Made by a program: the position numbers and the translations under genes. Of a DNA stretch of 64,000 nucleotides, positions 1-8,952 are shown in pieces; position 1 is the first letter of the stretch, and every line of letters begins with the position of its first letter. Source of the stretch: Hyphomicrobiales bacterium (GTDB lineage: Bacteria > Pseudomonadota > Alphaproteobacteria > Rhizobiales > Beijerinckiaceae); assembly GCA_900473415.1 (NCBI GenBank), contig UCLR01000006.1:144557-208556 (forward strand), read 5' to 3'. The notes beneath the pieces are model-generated. The model was not told where the DNA came from, did not search any database, and worked only from the letters and a program-made list of their open reading frames with translations.

Positions 1-3
1 CCA

Positions 4-50
4 GTCGTGGGTTCCGGGTTCGATCCTGACGGATCGCCCCGGAATGACAG
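4..50. repeat. Half copy of a dispersed palindromic intergenic repeat
   Basis: Positions 4-21 and 36-50 match the right half of the complete 123-bp element at 8953-9075: the same 18-base arm followed by the terminal arm GCCCCGGAATGACAG. The left half is not in the window, which starts here. Seen directly; the mobility class is unknown. Confidence 0.7.
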
Positions 51-68
51 CAGGCGCCTAAAGCGAGC

Positions 69-1103
69 TCACTTCGCCGGCAGCGGCGGCACGCCCTTCT
101 GCCAGTCGGCCCAGTTGGCGGCGATGTGATCGACCACCCGCGAGCCGACGGCCTCGACATTGGCGACGGTCTCGGCAAAGCCGCCGGCGGTCTGGCCGGG
201 CGCCGGGTCGAGATGCTGCAGCGTTGTCTCGTTCGGATTGCCCTGGTCGAAATTGACCGCGCCGCGCAGGCTCAGGATCCGGTCCGTGCCGAACTGCCGC
301 TTGATCACGAGCGTGATCGCGGCGTTCTCCATCTCGGTGATGACATAGTCGTCGGCGCCGTAGAGCTTGGCCATGTACTGCGCCTCCTTCGACAGGCCCG
401 GCCCGTGGAAGAAGGTGTCGCCGGTCATATGCGTGCCGACCGTCACCGCCGGCGCCGCCTGCGCCCGCTTGTCGGGGTAGCGCATGCGGTACTGCCTGGC
501 CGAATCTGAATCCTGCAGGTTGGTGCCGGAGCCGAGCTTCACCGCCCAGCCGACCAGCGTCGGGTTCAGCTGGAAGACGCGATAGCCCTCATACCCCTTG
601 CGCGGCATGAAGACGGGCTCGCCCGGCTTGCCCTCCTCAGGGGCCCAGCGATGGCCGAGATCGTAATCGACCAGCCAGCTGCCCCAGGAGACGTCGCCGA
701 TGGTGCCACGCGAGGGCGGCGTGCCGGCGACGCCGCTGAGCACGAAATAGGCCTGCGAGAAGTCATAGGCCGGGTCGAGCAGGATCGCCTGCATCGAAGA
801 GGACGAATTGACCTTGCCCATGCCGAGCACGGCGCCGCAGACGCCATCCTCATTGCAGTAGACGGGCTTCAGCGCGCCCTTCACGGTGTGGGGCTGGCTC
901 GCCTTCCAGTAACGCTCGTACCAGTGCTGGAACTCGCCCGCCCGGTCGCCGGTGTTCTCGCCGATCTCGAACATCGCGCCGACGAAGACCTTGACCTTGA
1001 TCGGCTGGGTCTGCGCCGCGGCGGGCAGCGCGAGCGTGCCGAAGGCAAGGGTAGCAAAGGTGAGGGCGGCGAGGCCGCGCCATCTGGCGATCGTCTGATT
1101 CAT
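69..1103 (-). CDS. Exported purine nucleoside permease (NUP family)
   Basis: The 344-residue protein resembles the purine nucleoside permease (NUP) family, described in fungi as nucleoside uptake proteins and common as exported proteins in alphaproteobacteria. Residues 1-30 form a signal peptide: basic start, long Ala/Leu core, and a cleavage site near PAAA-QTQ. The rest is a globular domain with no membrane helix, so a periplasmic location is likely and real transport activity is doubtful. I chose the ATG at 1103 because GGAG lies just upstream and the signal peptide begins there; a longer reading from 1196 adds an unlikely Arg-rich tail. It is divergent from the TPR gene at 1297. The family call is fairly sure; the biochemical role is inferred from the family name. 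Confidence 0.8.
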   Translation of the reverse strand: MNQTIARWRGLAALTFATLAFGTLALPAAAQTQPIKVKVFVGAMFEIGENTGDRAGEFQHWYERYWKASQPHTVKGALKPVYCNEDGVCGAVLGMGKVNSSSSMQAILLDPAYDFSQAYFVLSGVAGTPPSRGTIGDVSWGSWLVDYDLGHRWAPEEGKPGEPVFMPRKGYEGYRVFQLNPTLVGWAVKLGSGTNLQDSDSARQYRMRYPDKRAQAAPAVTVGTHMTGDTFFHGPGLSKEAQYMAKLYGADDYVITEMENAAITLVIKRQFGTDRILSLRGAVNFDQGNPNETTLQHLDPAPGQTAGGFAETVANVEAVGSRVVDHIAANWADWQKGVPPLPAK

Positions 1104-1296
1104 GGTTTTCTCCACGGCCGAAGACTGAAGGGGCCGTCCGGGTCGGGCGGAGCAAGTGCTATGCCGTTTTGCCATGGTGCGAGCAGGGGCGTCCATCGCG
1201 GCTTTGTCATGGACGCGATGATCCGTTTCGCTGAACCGGCTCGCCTTCCCGGTCCGAAAATGCTACCGGGCTCCCAACAGGGATTTTGACAATCAA
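1104..1296. other. Divergent intergenic region between the NUP and TPR genes
   Basis: These 193 bases must hold the promoters of two divergent genes. I see no convincing -35/-10 pair and no repeat or structured RNA. A TTGACA at about 1286 is too close to the ATG at 1297 to serve that gene. Confidence 0.4.
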
Positions 1297-1959
1297 ATGG
1301 CCGATATTTTTCGCGAGATCGATGAGGAAGTCCGCCGCGACAAGGCAGCGGAGCTCTGGAAGAAATATGGCTGGGTCATCACCGGCCTCGCCGTGCTCCT
1401 GGTGCTGGGCGTCGCCGGCTGGCAGTTCTGGCTTCACCGCGAGAACCAGGCCTCGCAGGCCGTGGGCGCTCGGCTGGAAGCCGCTCTGAAGTCCTCTCGC
1501 GATGGCGACGGCACCCAGGCCGAGGCGATCCTTCAGGAGCTCGCCACGACTGCGCCGGCCGGCTATCGCCAGATCGCCCGCTTCCGCCTCGCCGCAGAGA
1601 CCGGCAAGCGCGATGCCGCCGCCGGCGTTGCAGCCTTCGATGCGCTCGCCGCGGACACCTCGCTCGAACAGGTCTATCGCGACCTCGCCAAGCTGCGCGC
1701 CGGCATCCTGCGCGTCGATCTTTCGCCGTTCCCGGAGGTCAAAGCGACGCTCGAGCCGCTGGCCACGCCCCAGGGCGTCTGGCGCCACAGCGCGCGGGAA
1801 TTCCTCGGCGTCGCGGCGCTCAAGGCCAATCTCTTCGACGAGGCCGGGCGCTGGTTCGACGCCGCCATCACCGATCCGCAGGTGCCGCAGGCGCTGCGCC
1901 AGCGTGTGGACCTCTATCTCGCTCTGGTCCGCGGCGGCCCCGTCACGGTGAAGAACTGA
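1297..1959 (+). CDS. YfgM-like membrane-anchored tetratricopeptide protein
   Basis: This 220-residue protein has a short basic and acidic cytoplasmic N-terminus, one membrane helix at about residues 27-46, and a periplasmic helical-repeat domain of the TPR_21/YfgM type. In E. coli YfgM is an ancillary SecYEG partner that works with the chaperone PpiD on exported proteins; the same role is inferred here. It lies upstream of der, as in E. coli, but the bamB gene that commonly separates the two is absent. A strong terminator follows, so it appears to be a single-gene transcript. Assignment rests on architecture and context, as the repeat sequence itself is weakly conserved. Confidence 0.82.
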   Translation: MADIFREIDEEVRRDKAAELWKKYGWVITGLAVLLVLGVAGWQFWLHRENQASQAVGARLEAALKSSRDGDGTQAEAILQELATTAPAGYRQIARFRLAAETGKRDAAAGVAAFDALAADTSLEQVYRDLAKLRAGILRVDLSPFPEVKATLEPLATPQGVWRHSAREFLGVAALKANLFDEAGRWFDAAITDPQVPQALRQRVDLYLALVRGGPVTVKN

Positions 1960-2013
1960 GCGAGCCGTCACTCCGGGGCTGGCCAAGGGCCTGAACCCGA
2001 AACCAACCGATGA

Positions 2014-2058
2014 ACACCATGCGCGCCGGGAAACCGGCGCAAATGGTGTTTCCTTTTT
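2014..2058 (+). terminator. Rho-independent terminator after the YfgM-like gene
   Basis: ACACCAT (2014-2020) pairs with ATGGTGT (2043-2049), and inside them GCGCCGG pairs with CCGGCGC around a GAAA loop. The hairpin is followed by TTTCCTTTTTCC. This is a strong intrinsic terminator on the plus strand. Confidence 0.8.
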
Positions 2059-2073
2059 CCGTCGACCTGTGTT

Positions 2074-2113
2074 CATGGATTCCGGGCTCGCCGCTGCGCG
2101 AGGCCCGGAATGA
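2074..2113. repeat. Short palindromic intergenic repeat before der
   Basis: ATTCCGGG at 2079 and its reverse complement ending at 2111 flank an inner CTCG/CGAG pairing; the unit ends in GGAATGAC like the element at 8953-9075. It lies between the terminator and der, and is a short member of the same family. Confidence 0.65.
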
Positions 2114-2137
2114 CGCTGCTGGGATTCGATCAAGACC

Positions 2138-3529
2138 ATGACAGCCATTGTCGCCCTCATCGGCCGTCCCAACGTCGGCAAATCGACGCTGTTCAACCGG
2201 CTGGTCGGCAAGAAGCTCGCGCTGGTCGACGACCGGCCGGGCGTGACGCGCGACCGCCGCGAAGGCGACGCCACGCTCGGCCATCTGCGCTTCAAGGTCA
2301 TCGATACGGCCGGTCTCGAGGAGGCGGACAAGGATTCGCTCGCCGGCCGCATGCGCGCCCAAACCGAGACAGCCATCGCCCAGGCCGATGTCGTGGTGTT
2401 CATGATCGACGCCCGCCTCGGCCTCACCCCGATGGACCAGCCCTTCGCCGATCTGGTGCGCCGTTCCGGCAAGCCGGTGATCCTGCTCGCCAACAAGGCC
2501 GAGGGGAAGAAGGGCGACGAAGGCATCATGGAGGCCTATTCGCTCGGCCTCGGCGACCCCGTGCCCTTTTCGGCCGAGCATGGCGAAGGCACGGCCGACC
2601 TGCTCGAAGCGCTCGTGCCCTTCATCGCAGATGAACCCGACGAAGACGACGAAGAGCAGGCCGGCTGGGAGACCGTCCAAGGCGAGGATGCCGAGGAGGA
2701 TCTGGATCCCGACCGCCCGCTGCGCGTCACCATCATCGGCCGCCCCAACGCCGGCAAATCCACGCTGGTCAACCGCATCATCGGTGAGGAGCGGATGCTG
2801 ACCGGCCCGGAGGCCGGCATCACCCGCGACACCATCTCGGTCGATTGGGAATGGCGCGGCCGCAAGGTCAAGCTCTTCGATACCGCCGGCATGCGCAAGC
2901 GCGCCCGCATCGAGGAGAAGCTAGAGAAGCTCTCCGTCGCGGATTCACTACGCGCCATCCGCTTCGCCGAGGTTGTGGTCGTGCTGCTCGACGCGACGAT
3001 CCCCTTCGAGAAGCAGGATTTGACGCTGGTCGACCTGACCGAGCGCGAGGGCCGGGCCGTCGTCATCGGCCTCAACAAATGGGATCTCGTCGCGGACAAG
3101 CAGGGCCTGCTCGCCGAGCTCAAGGAGAAGGCGCATTACCTGCTGGCGCAGGTGCGCGGCGTGCAGATCGTGCCGCTCTCCGGCCTTGCCGGCGAGGGCA
3201 TCGACCGGCTGATGCAGGCCGTGTTCGGCGCCTATGAGGTCTGGAACCGCCGCGTCTCGACAGCGCGGATCAACCGCTGGCTGGAAGGCGCGCTTTCCGC
3301 TCATCCGCCCCCGGCCGTCGCCGGCCGCCGCATCAAGATCCGCTACATGACGCAGGCCAAGGCCCGCCCGCCGACCTTCGCCCTGTTCGGCAACCAGCTC
3401 GACCATCTGCCGGTGTCCTATACCCGCTATCTGGTCAACAGCCTGCGCGAGGCTTTCGAGCTGCCGGGAACGCCGATCCGCTTGCACCGGCGCGGCGGCA
3501 CCAATCCTTTCGACAAGAGCAAGGGCTGA
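2138..3529 (+). CDS. der: Ribosome biogenesis GTPase Der (EngA)
   Basis: Der is an essential double-GTPase that binds the 50S subunit during its maturation. The 463-residue protein has the diagnostic tandem G domains: P-loop GRPNVGKST at residues 9-17 and GRPNAGKST near residue 201, each followed by its own switch and NKxD motifs (NKAE in the first, NKWD in the second). An acidic linker at about 165-190 (EPDEDDEEQ and similar) separates them, as is usual in rhizobial Der. The C-terminal KH-like domain ends in a basic tail. The ATG at 2138 places the P-loop where it should be. The gene stands alone between the terminator of the upstream gene and the convergent TPR gene. Confidence 0.97.
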   Translation: MTAIVALIGRPNVGKSTLFNRLVGKKLALVDDRPGVTRDRREGDATLGHLRFKVIDTAGLEEADKDSLAGRMRAQTETAIAQADVVVFMIDARLGLTPMDQPFADLVRRSGKPVILLANKAEGKKGDEGIMEAYSLGLGDPVPFSAEHGEGTADLLEALVPFIADEPDEDDEEQAGWETVQGEDAEEDLDPDRPLRVTIIGRPNAGKSTLVNRIIGEERMLTGPEAGITRDTISVDWEWRGRKVKLFDTAGMRKRARIEEKLEKLSVADSLRAIRFAEVVVVLLDATIPFEKQDLTLVDLTEREGRAVVIGLNKWDLVADKQGLLAELKEKAHYLLAQVRGVQIVPLSGLAGEGIDRLMQAVFGAYEVWNRRVSTARINRWLEGALSAHPPPAVAGRRIKIRYMTQAKARPPTFALFGNQLDHLPVSYTRYLVNSLREAFELPGTPIRLHRRGGTNPFDKSKG

Positions 3530-3585
3530 CGAACAGCCCTGCTTCGGGCCGTGCCCATGCGAGGCAGGGCGCTTCCGCAGCCGGC

Positions 3586-4407
3586 CTACGGCTTTGATCG
3601 AGGCGGGGGGGACAACGCCCGCACCTGGGCCTCATCCGCCCGCGCGCCCGCTTCATCACCCGCGGCACGTCGGGCCGTCGAGCGGAAGCCGTAATTCGCG
3701 CTCGAATCAGGCGCGAGGCGGATCGCTTCGTCGAAGTCGCTGATCGCGCGAGCGACATTGCCGTTGTCGAAATGGGTCAGGCCGCGAACCGACCAGGCTT
3801 TCTCCAAGCTCGGAGACAGAGCGATGGCACGATCGAGATCGGCGAGCGCCTTCTCCGGCTCACCCATCAGGACTTGTATCGAGGCGCGCGTGACGAAGAA
3901 GTCCGCCTGCGTGGGGTCGAGGCGGATCGCCTTGTCGAGGTCGCCAAGGGCGCCCGGAACATCCCTCACGTAAAGCAGTTGCGCTTGCCCGCGCTTCCAG
4001 AAGGCAGTGGCCGCCTTCGGTGCGAGGGCGATGGCGCGATCATAATCGGCGAGGGCGCGCTTGTAGGCTCGGCCCCTCCCGGGAGCGAGAAGACCCGCCC
4101 GATCGAGAAGGGCGGCTGCGAGTTCCTCGCCTGAGAGGCCGCCGCTGTTGACCAGCCTGTTGCAGGCCGCAAGAGCACGCTTATGACGTGCGATCATCTC
4201 CTCGGGCGTGCTCTGCTGTTGCATAAGCGACAGCTCCTGGTCCGAACGGCAGGCTTGGCGCAGTCCCGCCGCCGACAGCGACCCCACAGGCTCGTCATCT
4301 GCAACGGCTTGCCCCGGCAGGAGCAGCGCTACGGCCAAAGCGACTGCCGCAAGGGCCAACGATTGGCGCCTGGCGCTTGCGGACAGGGCCGTTCGGGCCG
4401 GTTTCAC
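3586..4407 (-). CDS. Exported tetratricopeptide repeat protein
   Basis: This 273-residue protein has a signal peptide (basic Arg-rich start, then an Ala/Leu core to about residue 36, PGQAVA-DD) and three to four TPR units with the typical spacing (ALADYDRAIALAP, ALGDLDKAIRLDP, ALADLDRAIALSP, AISDFDEAIRLAP). TPRs mediate protein contacts; the partner is unknown. The start is a GTG at 4407 whose last two bases are shared with the TGA of the upstream SDR gene (GTGA), so the two are probably translationally coupled. The open frame extends further upstream, but only as a shadow of the SDR gene. Confidence 0.8.
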   Translation of the reverse strand: MKPARTALSASARRQSLALAAVALAVALLLPGQAVADDEPVGSLSAAGLRQACRSDQELSLMQQQSTPEEMIARHKRALAACNRLVNSGGLSGEELAAALLDRAGLLAPGRGRAYKRALADYDRAIALAPKAATAFWKRGQAQLLYVRDVPGALGDLDKAIRLDPTQADFFVTRASIQVLMGEPEKALADLDRAIALSPSLEKAWSVRGLTHFDNGNVARAISDFDEAIRLAPDSSANYGFRSTARRAAGDEAGARADEAQVRALSPPPRSKP

Positions 4408-5144
4408 GCGGGCATCTGGGGGCTGAGCACCTTGCCCTGCGGGAAATCGAAGATCTTGCCGCTCTCTCTCCAGGCCGGCGAGGCGATCTCGACCAGATGT
4501 GGCGCCAACTCTTCCGGCGTCCGCAGCGTCTGCGGATCCTCGCCAGGCATCGCCTCGGCCCGCATCTTGGTCCGCAGTGGCCCCGGATTGACCAGCATCA
4601 CCTTCACCGGCGTCGTCGCCGTCTCGGCCGCATAGGTCCGCCCCAGCGCTTCCACGGCGGCCTTGGAGATCGAGTAGGGGCCCCAATAGGCGGAGCACTT
4701 ATGCGCCGCGCCGGAGGAGAGCAGCATCACGCGGCCGGATTCCGAGGCGCGCAGCGCCGGGTCGAGCGACTTGATCAGCCGCCAGTTCGCAGTGACGTTG
4801 ATGTCGAAGACCTGCGCCCATTCTTTCTCGGAGGCGTGGCCGAGCGGCGTCAGCGGGCCGAGCACGCCGGCATTCGCCAGCAGGATGTCGAGCCGGCCCC
4901 ACCGCTCCATCAGTGCCGGCCCGAGCTTCTCCAGCCCGCCGCCATCTGCGAGATCGAGCGGGACGAGCGTCGCCGTGCCACCGAGCGCCCGGATTTCGTC
5001 ATCGAGCTCCTCGAGGGCGCCGGTGGTGCGGGCGAGCGCCACGACATGGGCGCCGGCCTGCGCGAAAGCCAGCGCCGCCGCGCGCCCGATGCCGCGCGAA
5101 GCGCCGGTGACGAGCGCGACGCGCCCCGCGAGAGATGTCGTCAT
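4404..5144 (-). CDS. SDR family NAD(P)-dependent oxidoreductase
   Basis: This 246-residue short-chain dehydrogenase/reductase has the nucleotide-binding motif TGASRGIG at residues 14-21, the structural NAG motif near residue 90, and the catalytic Ser and YSISK (Tyr-x3-Lys) near residue 157. It follows purF on the same strand, an arrangement conserved in Rhizobiales where the gene is also of unknown substrate. The PG-rich segment after the active site (NPGPLRTKM) resembles the YciK-like SDRs. Substrate and pathway cannot be told from sequence. Confidence 0.9.
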   Translation of the reverse strand: MTTSLAGRVALVTGASRGIGRAAALAFAQAGAHVVALARTTGALEELDDEIRALGGTATLVPLDLADGGGLEKLGPALMERWGRLDILLANAGVLGPLTPLGHASEKEWAQVFDINVTANWRLIKSLDPALRASESGRVMLLSSGAAHKCSAYWGPYSISKAAVEALGRTYAAETATTPVKVMLVNPGPLRTKMRAEAMPGEDPQTLRTPEELAPHLVEIASPAWRESGKIFDFPQGKVLSPQMPA

Positions 5145-5174
5145 GGGTGAAGCGACCCCGGTTCGACCGGGCGC

Positions 5175-5289
5175 TCGTCATCCCGGACAAGCCGCGCAGC
5201 GGCGCCGATCCGGGATCCATGCCGGAGCGCTTCCAGCAGAGGTTCAGGCATGGACCCCGGGTCTGCGCTTCGCTTCGCCCGGGATGACG
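5175..5289. repeat. 115-bp palindromic intergenic repeat between the SDR gene and purF
   Basis: The unit begins CGTCATCCCGG and ends CCCGGGATGACG, so the ends are inverted repeats, and each half contains a smaller inner pairing (GCGCAGCGGCGC; CTGCGCTTCGCTTCG; GGATCCATGCC against GGCATGGACC). This is the GTCATCCCGG type of repeat found between genes in many alphaproteobacteria. Confidence 0.75.
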
Positions 5290-5307
5290 GTGAGCTTTGC
5301 AATCAGT

Positions 5308-6780
5308 TCAACCGGCTTCGGCCAGCAGCGAGATCTGCTGCTTGGCGCTTTCGCCGATGACGTCGGTCAGCGAGGTCGGGTAGTCGCCGGTGAAGCAGTG
5401 GTCGGTGAATTGCGGCCGCATGGGGTCGCGGCGCTCATGGCCCATGGCCCGGTAGAGGCCGTCGACCGAGATGAAGGCGAGCGAGTCGGCGCCGACGAAC
5501 TGGCGCATCTCTTCCAGCGAATGGGTCGCGGCGAGCAGCTTCTCGCGGTCCGGCGTGTCGATACCGTAATAGTCGGGGTGGGTGATCGGCGGCGAGGAGA
5601 TGCGGAAATGCACCTCGCGGGCGCCGGCCTCGCGCATCATCTTCACGATCTTGAAGGAGGTCGTGCCGCGCACGATCGAATCATCGACCAGCACGATGCT
5701 CTTGCCCTCGACCACCGAGCGGTTGGCCGAATGCTTCAGCTTGACCCCCAGCTCGCGAACCTTCTGCGTCGGCTCGATGAAGGTGCGCCCGACATAGTGG
5801 TTGCGGATGATGCCGAGCTCGAAGGGGATGCCGCTTGCCTGCGCATAGCCGAGCGCGGCCGGAACGCCGGAATCCGGCACCGGCACGACGACATCGGCAT
5901 TGGCCGGCGCTTCCTGCGCCAGCACGGCGCCCATCGCCTTGCGGCGCTCGTAGATGCTGCGGCCCTTCACGATCGAGTCGGGGCGGGCGAAGTAGATGTA
6001 TTCGAAGATGCAGGGCCGCTCCGGCATGGGCGGGAAGGGCTTGTGGCTCTCGATGCCGTCCTCGGAGATGATGACGACCTCGCCGTTCTCGACCTCGCGG
6101 ACGAACTTGGCGCCGATGATGTCGAGCGCGCAGGTCTCCGAGGTCAGGATCGGGCAGCCGTCGAGATCGCCCAGCACCAGCGGGCGGATGCCGAGGGGAT
6201 CGCGCGCGCCGATCAGCTTCTTGTTGGTCATGCCGACGAATGCATAGGCGCCCTCGATCTGGCGGATGCCTTCGACAAAGCGCTCGACGAACTGCTGCTT
6301 GCGGCTGCGAGCCACAAGGTGAAGCAGCACTTCGGTATCGGAGGTCGACTGGTAGATCGCGCCGTCGCGGACGAGATCGCGCCGCAGCGTCAGCCCGTTG
6401 GTGAGGTTGCCGTTATGCGCCAGGGCGAAGCCACCGCCATGCAGCTCCGCGAAGAGCGGCTGGACGTTGCGCAGGATGGTCTCGCCGGTCGTCGAATAAC
6501 GGACATGGCCGATGGCCTGCCTGCCCTGGAGCTTGTCGATGACGCTGGCTTCGGAGAAGGCGTCGCCGACGAGGCCGAGCCGGCGCTCGGAGTGGAAGCG
6601 CTTGCCGTCGAAGGAGACGATACCCGTCGCCTCCTGGCCGCGATGCTGCAATGCGTGGAGGCCGAGCGCGGTCAGCGCCGCGGCATCGGCATGGCCGAAG
6701 ATGCCGAACACGCCGCATTCCTCCCGCAGCCGGTCGGCATTGGGGTCGAACGCGGTCTCAGTCTCGGTCTGCGAGATCAT
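5308..6780 (-). CDS. purF: Amidophosphoribosyltransferase PurF
   Basis: PurF catalyses the first committed step of purine synthesis, transferring glutamine-derived ammonia to PRPP. The 490-residue protein has an N-terminal Ntn glutaminase domain whose nucleophile is the Cys of EECGVFG (about residue 22, exposed after propeptide removal) and a C-terminal phosphoribosyltransferase domain with the PRPP motif VLVDDSIVRGTT. I chose the ATG at 6780, which has GGAG 9 bases upstream; an upstream ATG at 6813 and a TTG at 6822 lack a Shine-Dalgarno. It follows cvpA closely, as in E. coli and the Rhizobiales. Confidence 0.96.
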   Translation of the reverse strand: MISQTETETAFDPNADRLREECGVFGIFGHADAAALTALGLHALQHRGQEATGIVSFDGKRFHSERRLGLVGDAFSEASVIDKLQGRQAIGHVRYSTTGETILRNVQPLFAELHGGGFALAHNGNLTNGLTLRRDLVRDGAIYQSTSDTEVLLHLVARSRKQQFVERFVEGIRQIEGAYAFVGMTNKKLIGARDPLGIRPLVLGDLDGCPILTSETCALDIIGAKFVREVENGEVVIISEDGIESHKPFPPMPERPCIFEYIYFARPDSIVKGRSIYERRKAMGAVLAQEAPANADVVVPVPDSGVPAALGYAQASGIPFELGIIRNHYVGRTFIEPTQKVRELGVKLKHSANRSVVEGKSIVLVDDSIVRGTTSFKIVKMMREAGAREVHFRISSPPITHPDYYGIDTPDREKLLAATHSLEEMRQFVGADSLAFISVDGLYRAMGHERRDPMRPQFTDHCFTGDYPTSLTDVIGESAKQQISLLAEAG

Positions 6781-6822
6781 GGCGGGCTCCAACGCGCTGG
6801 GATGAGCTCTCATACGCGTCAA

Positions 6823-7440
6823 TTAGGGACGGGCTGGGGCAGGCGCAATGGGTGCGGGTGACCCGGGCGTGCGCGGTTCTTCCGCCGGCGCCTCGGTCGA
6901 TTCCTCCGGCTTGGTCTTCTTGAGCAGGTTCTTGATGAAGTCGGCGTTGACGTCCTGCGGCAGCATCGCGATCAGCGAGCGACCGGTCTCCTCCAGCATC
7001 GGCTTGGACTTGGCGTCCTTGGCCCAGACCGGCATCTTCTCGCCGCCGACAAGCGCGGTGAAGAAGAGGTAGCCGATCACGGCGAGCAGCAGGCCGCGCG
7101 CGGCGCCGAAGACGAAGCCGAGCGTGCGGTCCAGCGCGCCGATGCGCGAATCGAGCACGAAGTCCGAAATCCGCGCCGTCAGGATCGAGACGACGATCAG
7201 CGTGCCGAGGAACAGCGCCGCGATCGAGGCGACGAGCGCGATCGTATCCTGCGCCGAGCTCGCCGGGATATATTGCTGGATATAGGGCTTGAGCTGCAGG
7301 TGGAACACCCAGGCGACCGCCGCAGCTGCGACCCAGGAGGCGATCGCCAGCACCTCGCGGGTGAAGCCCCGGACGGCGGCGAGCAAAGCCGAGATCAGAA
7401 CCACGCCGATGACGACGAGATCGAGAATGGTGACAGGCAT
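6823..7440 (-). CDS. cvpA: CvpA family inner-membrane protein
   Basis: This 205-residue protein starts with the typical CvpA segment (LDLVVIGVVLISALLAAVRG) and has four membrane helices in the first 130 residues, followed by a polar Pro/Ala/Glu-rich cytoplasmic tail. CvpA is linked to colicin V secretion and envelope stress in enterobacteria; its molecular function is still unclear. It sits between radA and purF on the same strand, the usual place. The stop lies just before the purF leader, so the two are probably co-transcribed. Confidence 0.92.
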   Translation of the reverse strand: MPVTILDLVVIGVVLISALLAAVRGFTREVLAIASWVAAAAVAWVFHLQLKPYIQQYIPASSAQDTIALVASIAALFLGTLIVVSILTARISDFVLDSRIGALDRTLGFVFGAARGLLLAVIGYLFFTALVGGEKMPVWAKDAKSKPMLEETGRSLIAMLPQDVNADFIKNLLKKTKPEESTEAPAEEPRTPGSPAPIAPAPARP

Positions 7441-7544
7441 GAAGGAGCCGCTTCGCTGAAGTCTGGGGCCGGCCGCTGGAGATAGGAGGCCGGTTCGGTT
7501 TTGCTATACGCGTTTCGGCCCTCTGCGTCACCCTTTCGGGCTTG

Positions 7545-8945
7545 TCATTTCACATCTCTGCGAGGCGCTCGAGCTGCGATATCGGCAACGAGTTCCGTGA
7601 CATGGCCGAAACGGCTGAGCCTGAGCCCGCCGCCGTCTCCGTGGTCGGCGCCGCCGGACGGCATCAGCGCAGCCTCGAAGCCGAGCTTGGCCGCTTCCCT
7701 GAGGCGCGCCGGCGTGACCGAGACGGGCCGGATCGCGCCCGAAAGCGCGATCTCGCCGAAATACACCGCCTCTGGCGGCAGGATCGCGCCGGTGAGCGAG
7801 GAGACGAGTGCCGCCGCGACTGCGATATCGGCCGCCGGCTCGTTGACGCGCAGGCCGCCGGCGACGTTGAGATAGACGTCGTGCTGGCCGAGCCTCAGGC
7901 CGCCATGCGTCTCGAGCACGGCGAGCACCATGGCGAGCCGGCTGTTCTCCCAGCCCACCACCGCGCGGCGCGGCGTGCCGAGCGCGGTCGGCGCGACCAG
8001 CGCCTGGATCTCGACGAGGACCGGCCGCGTGCCCTCGATGCCGGCGAAGACGGCCGCCCCCGGCGCGGCCTGGTCGCGGCCAGCGAGAAAGAGCGCGGAG
8101 GGGTTCGTGACTTCGGACAGCCCCTTGCCGGTCATCTCGAAGACGCCGATCTCGTCGGTGGGGCCGAAGCGGTTCTTCTGGCCGCGCAGAACGCGGAAGG
8201 CGTGCGCCCCTTCGCCTTCGAAGGACAGCACGGCGTCGACCATGTGCTCGACGACGCGCGGGCCGGCGATCTGCCCGTCCTTGGTGACGTGGCCGACAAG
8301 GATCAGGCAGACGCCGCTGGTCTTGGCGTAGCGGATCAGCGCCTGCGCCGATCCGCGAACCTGCGTGACCGTGCCGGGCGCGCTCTCGACCTCGCCGGAC
8401 CACATGGTCTGGATCGAATCGATGACGACGAGGGCCGGGCGCTGCCCCTGGCCGAGCGTCGCGACGATGTCCTCGACATTGGTCTCGGCCGCGAGATCGA
8501 CAGGCGCCTCCGCCAGCCCCATGCGTTCGGCCCTGAGCCGCACCTGGCCGGTCGATTCCTCGCCCGAGACGTAGACGACGCGCCGCCCGCCATTCGCCAG
8601 CGCGGCGCAGGCCTGCATCAGGAGCGTCGACTTGCCGATGCCGGGATCGCCGCCGATCAGCAGCACCGAGCCCGGCACGAAGCCGCCGCCGGTGACGCGG
8701 TCGAGCTCGCCGATACCGGAGACGATGCGCGGCGCGTCCTGGGTTTCGCCCTTCAGCGTCTCCAGCGCGAAGACACGGCCTCGCGCCCGCCCGCTGCCGG
8801 AGGCGCGCCCGCCGCCCGGAACGGGGGCTGCCTGTGCCTCCTCGACCAGCGAGGACCAGGTCCCGCAAGCGTCGCATTTGCCCTGCCAGCGGTGATAGAC
8901 CGCCCCGCAGGCCTGGCAGTGATAGGTAGGGCCGCGCTTGGCCAT
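7545..8945 (-). CDS. radA: DNA repair protein RadA
   Basis: RadA is a hexameric RecA-like helicase that extends recombination intermediates. The 466-residue protein has the N-terminal zinc finger (CQACG then CDACG), Walker A GGDPGIGKST, the RadA-specific KNRFG motif, and a C-terminal Lon-like domain (IAVAAALVSSLTG). I chose the ATG at 8945, giving MAKRGPTYHCQ as in homologues; a GTG at 8969 would put the start inside a repeat element. That repeat covers the whole region between radA and alr, so the promoter must lie in or beyond it. Confidence 0.95.
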   Translation of the reverse strand: MAKRGPTYHCQACGAVYHRWQGKCDACGTWSSLVEEAQAAPVPGGGRASGSGRARGRVFALETLKGETQDAPRIVSGIGELDRVTGGGFVPGSVLLIGGDPGIGKSTLLMQACAALANGGRRVVYVSGEESTGQVRLRAERMGLAEAPVDLAAETNVEDIVATLGQGQRPALVVIDSIQTMWSGEVESAPGTVTQVRGSAQALIRYAKTSGVCLILVGHVTKDGQIAGPRVVEHMVDAVLSFEGEGAHAFRVLRGQKNRFGPTDEIGVFEMTGKGLSEVTNPSALFLAGRDQAAPGAAVFAGIEGTRPVLVEIQALVAPTALGTPRRAVVGWENSRLAMVLAVLETHGGLRLGQHDVYLNVAGGLRVNEPAADIAVAAALVSSLTGAILPPEAVYFGEIALSGAIRPVSVTPARLREAAKLGFEAALMPSGGADHGDGGGLRLSRFGHVTELVADIAARAPRRDVK

Positions 8946-8952
8946 CGCTACA

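Noticed and set aside
2079..2111. Palindrome before der considered as a terminator
   Set aside because: A proper terminator with T-tract lies just upstream at 2014-2058, and this palindrome matches the dispersed repeat family.
4771..6861. 696-codon plus-strand frame over the SDR gene and purF
   Set aside because: Antisense shadow; purF and the SDR gene carry all catalytic motifs on the minus strand.
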